Assembly (NCBI GenBank): GCA_002480165.1
Contig: DLBP01000071.1
Span: forward strand, 1,220 to 7,948
Direction of reading: 5' to 3'
Length of the DNA: 6,729 nt
Origin: Proteobacteria bacterium UBA7821
GTDB lineage: Bacteria; Pseudomonadota; Gammaproteobacteria; Comchoanobacterales; Comchoanobacteraceae
Under the pieces are notes generated by a model. That model saw only the letters and a list, made by a program, of their open reading frames with translations. It did no database searches and was not told the DNA's origin. Position 1 is the first letter of the stretch, and the number at the start of each line of letters is the position of its first letter. Both the position numbers and the translations under genes were made by a program. Of this stretch, positions 1 through 6,117 are shown piece after piece.

Positions 1-23
1 GAGTTCGAGTCTCTCCTCTCGCA
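1..23 (+). tRNA. 3' end of a tRNA gene, probably tRNA-Leu (5' truncated)
   Basis: The window opens inside the T-arm. TTCGAGT at 4-10 is a canonical T-loop. G3, A2 and G1 pair with C11, T12 and C13 of the T-stem 3' strand (11-15). Bases 16-22 (CTCTCGC) form the 3' side of the acceptor stem and A23 is the discriminator. The bases after A23 are CAT, so CCA is not encoded and would have to be added by CCA nucleotidyltransferase. Discriminator A, an acceptor ending in TCGC and the TTCGAGT loop fit tRNA-Leu best, but the anticodon lies outside the window, so identity is inferred. A tRNA gene just before tig is, from memory, also seen in other gammaproteobacteria. The next gene starts only 35 bases later with no terminator between. 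Confidence 0.75.
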
Positions 24-58
24 CATGAGATTAATGCTATATACAATGAAGGAGTCGC

Positions 59-1387
59 ATGAAAGAAAATCAAGTACAAGACATGACCGTGTCAGTCGAA
101 GCTGCTGATGAGATGCTCGTCAAGATGACGATCCAAATTCCAGACACATCGATCGCACCAGAAATACACAAAGAGATCCTTGAAATCAAAAAGCGTTACC
201 ATCCCCCTGGATTCCGAAAAAATCACGTGCCATATCAGGTAATTCACCGAAAGTTTGCCCGTGATATACATCGAGAAGTTACCGAAAAAATGACAGGTAA
301 TGCCATCGAGCAGGCGCTTGAACAAGAGGGGCTTGCATACATTCGAGAGCCAAAGATTGAGGTCGTTCAGAGCGAGCTGGGCCAGCAGTTTGAGTTTAAA
401 GCTGAGTTCGAGAAGATGCCAGACTTTCAGGCCCCAGACGTAGCTGATATTGAATTGGTTGAGCCAGACGTCTCGGTGGGTAAACAAGACATTGACGAAG
501 CCATTGAGCAGCTGAAAAAACGCTACCCAGACTGGGTCGACTCTGAACAACCTTCCAAAACACATGACCGAGTTGTGATTGACTTTGAAGGCACCATTGA
601 TGGTGAAGTGTTCGATGGTGGTGTGGGTAAAGACCAGGCTGATGTGTTGGGCAGCAGTGCTTTTCTACCAGACTTCGAGTCGAACTTGCTAGGTAGGAAT
701 GTGGGTGATGAGTTCACATTCCCAGTGACTTTCCCGGATGATTACTTTAAGCCGTCTCTGGCAGGCAAATTGGCTGACTTCACTGTTAATATCAAGTCAG
801 TTCAGTCGCCTAAGCCCGTTGTTGTAGGTAAGGCATTCTACGCGAGATGTGGCTACCCAGTAACTAAGAAGGCTGATTTCACCAAGGCCGTGAGTGACAC
901 GCTGTCCAACGAGCTTGCCGGAAAAATAGCCGAGTATCGCAAGAAAAAACTCTTCGATTGGATCGATACCAGCTACCATTTTGATGTCCCGAAAAGTCTG
1001 GTTTCTGAAGAGTTCAAGCGCAAAGCCAGTGGTATGGATGATGCTGACAGAACAGCGGTTGAATCGGAGTTGACAACGAGTGACAACGTTCATGCAGTCC
1101 AGTCAAGACGCAGTGTCAAGATCTCTATTGTGCTCAAGTCAATAGCAGACAAGTACGATCTAAAGATTGAGGAGAGTGATGTGGAGCAGTATTTCACAGC
1201 GCTCGGATTGCCAGCTGACCAGGTGTCACAGTACGCTCAGTGGTTCCTGTCAGACTCACAGCGTGCCACGACGCTTATGGGTGGTATCCTAGAGCAAAAA
1301 ACATTTAGGTATGTCACAGATCATGCTAAGCCAACCAAAGAAGCCTTTGCGTACTCAGATTTTGTGACATTGAATTTGGAGGATTGA
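59..1387 (+). CDS. tig: Trigger factor, ribosome-associated chaperone / peptidyl-prolyl isomerase
   Basis: Trigger factor binds near the ribosomal exit tunnel (protein L23) and shields nascent chains; its middle domain is an FKBP-like prolyl isomerase. At 442 residues it is slightly longer than E. coli TF (432). The N-terminal ribosome-binding domain covers about 1-120 and carries the signature loop as G51-F52-R53-K54 followed by N55-H56-V57-P58; the family usually reads GFRKGKVP, so FRK is kept while two flanking residues differ. The PPIase domain spans about 168-248, from HDRVVIDFEG to NIKSV. The remainder is the alpha-helical substrate-cradling domain, with the recognisable FDVPKSLVSEEFKR stretch at about 308-321 and a divergent tail. 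The ATG at 59 is chosen because AAGGAG (49-54) lies 4 bases upstream. It is the first gene of the tig-clpP-clpX-lon block, one base from clpP. No dedicated promoter is visible, so transcription may enter from the tRNA side. Confidence 0.96.
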   Translation: MKENQVQDMTVSVEAADEMLVKMTIQIPDTSIAPEIHKEILEIKKRYHPPGFRKNHVPYQVIHRKFARDIHREVTEKMTGNAIEQALEQEGLAYIREPKIEVVQSELGQQFEFKAEFEKMPDFQAPDVADIELVEPDVSVGKQDIDEAIEQLKKRYPDWVDSEQPSKTHDRVVIDFEGTIDGEVFDGGVGKDQADVLGSSAFLPDFESNLLGRNVGDEFTFPVTFPDDYFKPSLAGKLADFTVNIKSVQSPKPVVVGKAFYARCGYPVTKKADFTKAVSDTLSNELAGKIAEYRKKKLFDWIDTSYHFDVPKSLVSEEFKRKASGMDDADRTAVESELTTSDNVHAVQSRRSVKISIVLKSIADKYDLKIEESDVEQYFTALGLPADQVSQYAQWFLSDSQRATTLMGGILEQKTFRYVTDHAKPTKEAFAYSDFVTLNLED

Positions 1388-1388
1388 G

Positions 1389-1982
1389 ATGGCGATTCAT
1401 AACACATTAGTACCGATGGTCATAGAGACCACAGAGCGGTCCGAGAGAGCCTATGACATCTATTCGCGTTTACTGAAAGAGCGGATTATCTTTTGTGTTG
1501 GTCCAATAGAGGATCATATGGCAAACCTGATCGTCGCCCAGATGTTGTTTCTCGAATCAGAAAATCCAGAACAAGACATCTCGCTTTATATCAACTCGCC
1601 TGGTGGTGTTGTTTCGGCCGGTTTGGCTATTTATGATACCATGCAGTTTGTTAAGCCGGATGTCCGTACACTGTGTGTTGGGCAGGCTGCTAGTGCGGCT
1701 GCTTTGATATTGTCCTCAGGGAAAGCTGGTAAGCGTCAGTGCTTGCCAAATGCAACCGTTATGATCCATCAGGTACTAGGCGGTTACCAAGGACAGGGAA
1801 CAGATATAGAGATCCATGCTCGCGAGACTCGCCGAATTGGCTCGCTAGTCAGTCAGATTTTGTCCAGACATACCGGGCACAGTCTTGCTGATATTGAACG
1901 AGACACCAACCGAGATAACTTCATGTCAGCACAAGAGGCAGTGGATTATGGTTTGGTTGACTCAATTGTCGACGATCGGTAA
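1389..1982 (+). CDS. clpP: ClpP, proteolytic subunit of the ATP-dependent Clp protease
   Basis: ClpP forms a cytoplasmic 14-mer serine protease barrel that degrades polypeptides fed in by ClpX (or ClpA). The 197-residue protein aligns end to end with E. coli ClpP. The triad is visible as S102 (in GQAAS), H127 (in MIHQ) and D176 (in TNRDNF), each offset by 5 from mature E. coli S97, H122 and D171. The GGVVSAG stretch at 72-78 provides the oxyanion region, and GGYQGQGTDIEIHARE at 131-146 is the handle region. Two normally near-invariant neighbours differ: the residues after the serine are A-A-A, where M-G-A is usual, and V129 replaces the proline of MIHQP. Only six residues precede LVPMVIE, so the propeptide is very short or absent. 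The ATG follows GGAGG (1378-1382) inside the end of tig, with one base between the tig stop and this start, implying translational coupling. No heat-shock (sigma-32) promoter was recognised upstream. Confidence 0.97.
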   Translation: MAIHNTLVPMVIETTERSERAYDIYSRLLKERIIFCVGPIEDHMANLIVAQMLFLESENPEQDISLYINSPGGVVSAGLAIYDTMQFVKPDVRTLCVGQAASAAALILSSGKAGKRQCLPNATVMIHQVLGGYQGQGTDIEIHARETRRIGSLVSQILSRHTGHSLADIERDTNRDNFMSAQEAVDYGLVDSIVDDR

Positions 1983-1988
1983 GCAATC

Positions 1989-1993
1989 GGGGG
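1989..1993 (+). promoter_or_regulatory. Weak, non-canonical ribosome binding site of clpX
   Basis: The only purine-rich stretch before the clpX ATG (1998) is GGGGG at 1989-1993, four bases upstream. It matches the anti-Shine-Dalgarno poorly compared with the GGAGG before clpP and the AGGAGAG before lon. No alternative in-frame start with a better site is seen in the 15-base gap. Lower initiation on clpX than on clpP would fit the excess of ClpP subunits needed for 14-mer:6-mer assembly, but that is inference. Confidence 0.4.
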
Positions 1994-1997
1994 TTGA

Positions 1998-3254
1998 ATG
2001 TCAGATTTAACAAGCACGACAGAATCGTATACCTGCTCATTTTGTGCCCGGTCTCAGGACCAAGTGGCTAAGCTTGTTGCAGGGCCTGGCGTCTACATCT
2101 GCGATGAGTGCGTTGAGATGTGCAATGACATATTAAAACAGTCTGTTATCAAAGATAAACTGTCTGACGCATTCGACAATTTAACAACGCCCAAGGCCCT
2201 CAAAGAGCAGCTTGATCGTTACGTGATTGGCCAGGTCTCTGCCAAAAAGACACTGGCTGTTGCTGTATACAATCACTACAAGCGTCTCAGGAATCTGGCG
2301 TCTGACAATGCCAAGGTTTCGATTGGGAAGAGTAATATACTACTAATCGGTCCAACTGGGTGCGGTAAAACATTGCTAGCGAAATCACTGGCAGAGTACC
2401 TTAATGTCCCTTTCACTATTGTCGATGCAACGACTTTGACTGAGGCAGGCTATGTTGGTGAAGACGTTGAAAACGTTGTTCAAAAGTTACTCCAGGCAGC
2501 AGATTTTGATGTCAAGCGAGCTGAAACCGGTATTATCTATATTGATGAGATTGATAAAATATCTCGAAAAAGTGACAACCCATCGATTACCCGAGATGTC
2601 TCTGGTGAAGGCGTGCAGCAAGCGCTATTGAAATTGATAGAGGGTTCTGTTGTATCAGTGCCACCACAGGGCGGTCGGAAACACCCCAGTCAAGAATACA
2701 TTCAGGTTGATACTGAAAATATACTGTTTATTTGTTCAGGCGCCTTCTCAGGCCTGGATAAGATTATACAGTCACGCAGCTTCAAGAAAGGTATTGGATT
2801 TTCTGCTGATGTGGTTGATAATAAAACCGTTGACGAAAAGCGAGAAATTGTTTCATCAGTGCGCACTCAGGATCTAGTGCGGTATGGCTTGATTCCAGAG
2901 TTTTTAGGTAGGCTCCCGATTATCACAGTCCTTGAAGAGCTCGATAGGCATGCGCTTGTGCGTGTCTTGTCAGAGCCAGAGAACTCACTGTTAAAACAGT
3001 ACAAAGAGCTCTTCGCGATGGATGGTATCGTGCTTGAGTTTACTGAGGATGCCTTACACGAGATTGCTTCTGTGGCAATTGAGCAAAAAACTGGGGCGAG
3101 AGGACTTCGAACAATTACAGAAAAATTACTAATGGATACGATGTATAATCTCACGTCTATGTCACGTTTAGAGAAAGTTGTGATTGATAAAATGGTGGTG
3201 AAGAATCGTTCTGAGCCTCTGCTGGTCTACAAGCGTCAAAGGGAAAACGGATAG
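1998..3254 (+). CDS. clpX: ClpX, AAA+ unfoldase subunit of ClpXP
   Basis: ClpX is a hexameric ATPase that recognises tagged or adaptor-delivered proteins, unfolds them and threads them into ClpP. The 418-residue protein has the whole architecture. The N-terminal zinc-binding domain has C13, C16, C35 and C38. Walker A is G118-T125 (GPTGCGKT), the pore-1 loop is GYVG 151-154, and Walker B is IIYIDEID ending at D183/E184. The RKH loop is 227-229 and the arginine finger is R305 in EFLGRLP. Sensor II is R368 in GARGLR. The IGF loop that docks into ClpP is I266-G267-F268, so pairing with the adjacent ClpP is expected. Length is close to E. coli ClpX (424). The start is ATG 1998, 15 bases after clpP, with a poor GGGGG ribosome site. 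The stop TAG (3252-3254) overlaps the lon ribosome binding site. No missing key residue was found. Confidence 0.98.
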   Translation: MSDLTSTTESYTCSFCARSQDQVAKLVAGPGVYICDECVEMCNDILKQSVIKDKLSDAFDNLTTPKALKEQLDRYVIGQVSAKKTLAVAVYNHYKRLRNLASDNAKVSIGKSNILLIGPTGCGKTLLAKSLAEYLNVPFTIVDATTLTEAGYVGEDVENVVQKLLQAADFDVKRAETGIIYIDEIDKISRKSDNPSITRDVSGEGVQQALLKLIEGSVVSVPPQGGRKHPSQEYIQVDTENILFICSGAFSGLDKIIQSRSFKKGIGFSADVVDNKTVDEKREIVSSVRTQDLVRYGLIPEFLGRLPIITVLEELDRHALVRVLSEPENSLLKQYKELFAMDGIVLEFTEDALHEIASVAIEQKTGARGLRTITEKLLMDTMYNLTSMSRLEKVVIDKMVVKNRSEPLLVYKRQRENG

Positions 3255-3263
3255 GAGAGAATT

Positions 3264-5609
3264 GTGGCAGATGTTAAAGTAGTGGGTGAAGTTTACCATG
3301 TGGTTCCCTTAAGAGATGTCGTCTTATTTCCTCACATGGTGATACCTTTGTACGTTGGTCGTCCTCGGTCTGGGGCAGCGATTGAGATGGCGGCAGCCAA
3401 TGAGCACAGAGTCTTCTTGGTGTCTCAAAAGCACTCCGAAGAAGAAAACCCGACCCGTGAAGGTGTCTATGATTATGGAACGATTGGTAAGGTTCTTCAG
3501 ACGCTTAAGTTGCCAGATGGCAGCTTAAAAGTGCTTGTGGAAGGTATCTGCCGGGCAAAGCTGAATTCCTATGTTGATAATGGTGAGGTGATCTCGTCAG
3601 AAGTGATCGAGGTGTCGGATGATTTCTCCAACATGAAAGAGGGAGCCGATGTCTTGGTGAAAGCACTAGATAGCCAGTTCTCCGAGTATTCTCGTTACAA
3701 TGAAAATATAACACAAGACATCACACGGTCCCTCAAAGGGATCACAGAGCCTGAGCGATATGCTGATCTCGTGGCTGCTCATCTACCGCTTAGCGTAGAG
3801 AGTAAGCAGTCTATTCTTGAGGCGTCTGATGTAGTCGAGCGAGTTGATAAGATTTTCGAGTTTCTTCAGCGTGAAATCGAATGGATGCAGGTTGAGAAAC
3901 GAATACAAACACGCGTTCGAGAGCGTATTAATGAAGATCAGAAGCGCTACTTTAAAAGAGAGAAAATTAAAGCCATGCAAGCTGAGCTTGGAGAAAGCGA
4001 GCTAGAAGTCATCAACGAAGAATATTACCGCCTTGAGAAGAAAATAAAAGATTTGGGCTTGCCTTCAAATGTCTTCGAAAAAGTTGAAACAGAACTGAAC
4101 AAACTCAAGTTGATGCCAATGATGTCGGCAGAGGCCACGGTGATCAGAAATTACTTAGAGTGGATTATTGATATCCCATGGCATGCTCGCTCTGAGGTGT
4201 GCCACGATCTAGCTGCTGCGGCTAAATCATTAGATGCTGATCATTACGGCTTAAAAGAGGTAAAAGATAGAATTATTGAGTACTTGGCAGTATTCTTGAA
4301 GGTCAAAAAGCTCAAAAGTCCAATCATTTGCCTAGTTGGGCCCCCAGGTGTTGGTAAGACATCACTTGGTCAGTCGATTGCCAAGGCAACAGGGCGTGAG
4401 TTTTGTCGCGTGTCATTGGGTGGTGTTCATGATGAAGCTGAAATCCGCGGACATCGAAAAACATACATTGGTGCCATGCCTGGTCGTATGATCAAAGCCC
4501 TCAGAAAAGCTGAAGTAGTCAACCCGCTTTTATTGCTTGATGAAGTCGACAAAATGGGAATGGATTTCAGGGGCGATCCTGCGTCAGCACTGCTAGAAGT
4601 ACTTGACCCTGAGCAAAACAATACCTTTAACGATCACTATCTTGAGGTCGACTATGACCTGTCTGACGTTTTATTCATCACGACAGCGAACTCTATGGAT
4701 ATCCCGCCACCACTGATGGATCGAATGGAAATCATTCGGATTGCTGGTTATACTGAAGTCGAAAAGCTCCATATAGCAAAACGCCATCTCATCCCCAAAA
4801 CACTTGAAGCGCATGGTATCCTACCCTCTGAAATGCGAATTTCTGATCCGGCTATTCTTAAACTGATCCGAAATTATACGCGTGAAGCCGGTGTTCGTGA
4901 ACTTGAGAGAGGACTGGCAAAGATAGCAAGACGATTTGTCAAAAATACGATGCTTAAACCAGGTTATGACAGCAAGAAAAAACAGGTTATTGGAGTTTCG
5001 GCTCTGAAGAAATATCTGGGTGTTCATCGATATGACTTTTCAACAGCTGGTAAGCAAGACGTTATCGGTAAAGTCAAGGGCATGGCCTGGACAGAGGTTG
5101 GTGGTGACTTATTAGACATTGAGGCACTCATCTATGATGGTAAGGGTGAGCTCAACTACACCGGATCTCTCGGCGACGTGATGGGTGAATCCATAGAAGC
5201 AGCTTTGTCTCTAGTCAAAGCTCGCATGGACAAATTATCGATCCCAAAAGACTTTTTTTCAAAAAAAGACATTCACATTCACGTACCAGAGGGGGCGACA
5301 CCAAAAGATGGTCCCAGTGCTGGTGTGGCAATTTGTACGGCTATTGTGTCAGTCTGCACGAACAAAGTGATCAGTCATCAGATCGCAATGACTGGAGAAA
5401 TCACGATACTTGGCCATGTATTACCAATAGGTGGACTCAAAGAAAAACTTCTGGCAGCTAACAGGGGTGGGATCAAGCGAGTTCTGATACCCAAAGATAA
5501 TGAGAAAGATCTTGAGGAAATACCCAAAGACGTGATTGGCAATCTAGATATTGTTTCTGTTAAGTCAATCGATGATGTGCTGAGAAATTCACTAATTGAG
5601 GAGAGTTAA
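3264..5609 (+). CDS. lon: Lon, ATP-dependent AAA+ serine protease
   Basis: Lon is a homo-hexameric cytoplasmic protease that combines an unfoldase and a peptidase in one chain; it removes misfolded proteins and short-lived regulators. The 781-residue protein is near the E. coli length (784). The N-terminal LAN substrate-binding domain starts with VVPLRDVVLFPHMVIPLYVG (13-32) and is followed by a charged helical linker (about 190-310). The AAA+ module has Walker A G359-T366 (GPPGVGKT), pore-loop segment TYIGAMPGR (400-408), Walker B LLLLDEVDK (422-430) and the TREAGVRELER segment (539-549). The protease domain carries the dyad S685 (in PKDGPSAG) and K728 (in GGLKEKLL), spaced 43 residues apart as in E. 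coli (S679/K722). The start is GTG at 3264, preceded by AGGAGAG (3253-3259), which overlaps the clpX stop. A homopolymer pair occurs in the protease-domain codons near 5253-5267. E. coli lon is heat-inducible, but no such promoter is recognised here and cotranscription with clpX is likely. Confidence 0.98.
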   Translation: MADVKVVGEVYHVVPLRDVVLFPHMVIPLYVGRPRSGAAIEMAAANEHRVFLVSQKHSEEENPTREGVYDYGTIGKVLQTLKLPDGSLKVLVEGICRAKLNSYVDNGEVISSEVIEVSDDFSNMKEGADVLVKALDSQFSEYSRYNENITQDITRSLKGITEPERYADLVAAHLPLSVESKQSILEASDVVERVDKIFEFLQREIEWMQVEKRIQTRVRERINEDQKRYFKREKIKAMQAELGESELEVINEEYYRLEKKIKDLGLPSNVFEKVETELNKLKLMPMMSAEATVIRNYLEWIIDIPWHARSEVCHDLAAAAKSLDADHYGLKEVKDRIIEYLAVFLKVKKLKSPIICLVGPPGVGKTSLGQSIAKATGREFCRVSLGGVHDEAEIRGHRKTYIGAMPGRMIKALRKAEVVNPLLLLDEVDKMGMDFRGDPASALLEVLDPEQNNTFNDHYLEVDYDLSDVLFITTANSMDIPPPLMDRMEIIRIAGYTEVEKLHIAKRHLIPKTLEAHGILPSEMRISDPAILKLIRNYTREAGVRELERGLAKIARRFVKNTMLKPGYDSKKKQVIGVSALKKYLGVHRYDFSTAGKQDVIGKVKGMAWTEVGGDLLDIEALIYDGKGELNYTGSLGDVMGESIEAALSLVKARMDKLSIPKDFFSKKDIHIHVPEGATPKDGPSAGVAICTAIVSVCTNKVISHQIAMTGEITILGHVLPIGGLKEKLLAANRGGIKRVLIPKDNEKDLEEIPKDVIGNLDIVSVKSIDDVLRNSLIEES
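5253..5267 (+). repeat. T7-C-A7 homopolymer palindrome in lon, with an in-frame A_AAA_AAA heptamer
   Basis: Within the lon reading frame the sequence has seven T (5253-5259), one C (5260) and seven A (5261-5267). The A-run falls as TC-A AAA AAA relative to the codons, which is the X_XXY_YYZ arrangement of a -1 slippery site. It precedes the codons of the catalytic serine (S685) by about 17 codons. The arms could fold only as a weak AT hairpin. Whether slippage happens is unknown, and no downstream stimulatory hairpin is obvious. Confidence 0.6.
5599..5603 (+). promoter_or_regulatory. Shine-Dalgarno (AGGAG) inside lon that sets the dps TTG start
   Basis: AGGAG at 5599-5603 lies in the last codons of lon, seven bases before the TTG at 5611. 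An earlier in-frame TTG at 5596 has no comparable site and overlaps this motif, so 5611 is preferred. Having the ribosome site within lon and a single base between the lon stop and this start suggests translational coupling of dps to lon. Confidence 0.7.
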
Positions 5610-5610
5610 A

Positions 5611-6063
5611 TTGTTACAAGACGATCGAATCAACTGCCTTGAAAATTACCTAACTGAGTTATATGTATTGTTTAATCAGACACAGCATTATCATTGGAAT
5701 GTCGTCGGTAGCTCTTTTAAAGACATGCACGAGTTCTTTGAACAGCAATACCAACAGCTGTATGAAATGATTGATGAAATTGCTGAGAGAATCCGAGCCA
5801 TGGGTTCATTTGTCGATGTGTCAGTTTTGACACTGGCTAAAAATAGCAGTTTGTGTCAGTCAAAACTCACGTATCCAGTCGATTACACTGAAATGTTAAA
5901 GTCAATCTTACTGGGTCACATCGAACTGTCAAAACTTGCTAAAGATATCGTCCAGCCATGTGATGCGTGCGGGGATTATGCAACCAAACATATCATGAGT
6001 GAGAAGACAATATTTCATGAAAAATCAATCTGGATGATTAATAGTCTACTGACTAAGTTATAG
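5611..6063 (+). CDS. dps: Dps-family mini-ferritin (ferritin-like DNA-protection protein)
   Basis: Dps proteins form 12-subunit cages that oxidise Fe(II), usually with hydrogen peroxide, and store the iron; some also bind DNA. The 150-residue chain shows the inter-subunit ferroxidase ligands: H28 (in HYHWNVVG), H40 and E44 (in MHEFFEQQY), and D55 and E59 (in IDEIAERIRAMG). The C-terminal helix has the family-typical HEKSIWM (136-142). There is no lysine-rich N-terminal tail of the E. coli type: the protein opens MLQDDRINCLENYLTELY and goes straight into helix A, so DNA binding by that route is unlikely. Unusual are four cysteines (C9, C82, C117, C120), two of them as CDAC just before the last helix. 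The start is TTG 5611, set by AGGAG in lon; a TTG 15 bases earlier would add five residues but has no good ribosome site. The gene sits one base after lon and probably shares its transcript. No separate Fur, OxyR or sigma-70 site was recognised. Confidence 0.93.
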   Translation: MLQDDRINCLENYLTELYVLFNQTQHYHWNVVGSSFKDMHEFFEQQYQQLYEMIDEIAERIRAMGSFVDVSVLTLAKNSSLCQSKLTYPVDYTEMLKSILLGHIELSKLAKDIVQPCDACGDYATKHIMSEKTIFHEKSIWMINSLLTKL

Positions 6064-6064
6064 C

Positions 6065-6094
6065 TTGACATCGGTTTTGGTTCACTGTTAGCAT
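6065..6094 (+). promoter_or_regulatory. Candidate sigma-70 promoter for smrA-udk
   Basis: TTGACA at 6065-6070 is a perfect -35 hexamer. After an 18-base spacer, TAGCAT at 6089-6094 matches four of six -10 positions including TA at the start and AT at the end. It is preceded by TGT (6086-6088), an extended -10 element. Transcription would start near 6101, giving a leader of about 17 bases that contains the smrA ribosome site. It lies immediately after the dps stop, in the only gap here large enough for a promoter. This is a pattern match only. Confidence 0.5.
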
Positions 6095-6107
6095 AAAGCA
6101 ATATTTT

Positions 6108-6112
6108 GAGGG
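6108..6112 (+). promoter_or_regulatory. Ribosome binding site (GAGGG) that sets the smrA ATG start
   Basis: GAGGG at 6108-6112 precedes the ATG at 6118 by five bases. A TTG at 6106 is in the same frame and open, but it would overlap this motif and has no ribosome site of its own, so the ATG is preferred. Confidence 0.65.
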
Positions 6113-6117
6113 TGATT

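Noticed and set aside
38..47. TATATA / TACAAT as a tig promoter -10
   Set aside because: No matching -35 lies upstream (that region is tRNA sequence), and transcription would begin inside the tig ribosome site.
92..565. Antisense ORF of 157 codons opposite tig, with other antisense ORFs opposite tig, clpX and lon
   Set aside because: They lie fully inside strongly supported genes, have no recognisable domains, and look like composition-driven shadows of the coding strand.
1070..1098. TTGACA at 1070-1075 inside tig as an internal promoter for clpP
   Set aside because: No acceptable -10 lies at 16-18 bases; the best hexamer, TGCAGT, is poor.
2349..2372. Cysteine in the ClpX Walker A motif (GPTGCGKT)
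   Set aside because: Ser-to-Cys at this variable P-loop position is found in many functional ClpX proteins as I recall, so it is not unusual.
4419..4440. GGVHDEAEIRGH in the Lon AAA+ module, with His where E. coli has Arg
   Set aside because: His here is a familiar variant in bacterial Lon proteins, and all catalytic and ATPase motifs are intact.
5596..5610. Longer dps start at TTG 5596
   Set aside because: It overlaps the AGGAG motif that serves the TTG at 5611, lacks a ribosome site of its own, and adds residues not typical of the family.
5827..5855. TTGACA at 5827-5832 inside dps as a promoter
   Set aside because: The hexamer at the right spacing (TTTGTG) does not resemble a -10 element.
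6064..6117. A terminator between dps and smrA
   Set aside because: No inverted repeat followed by a T-run could be found in the 54 bases.
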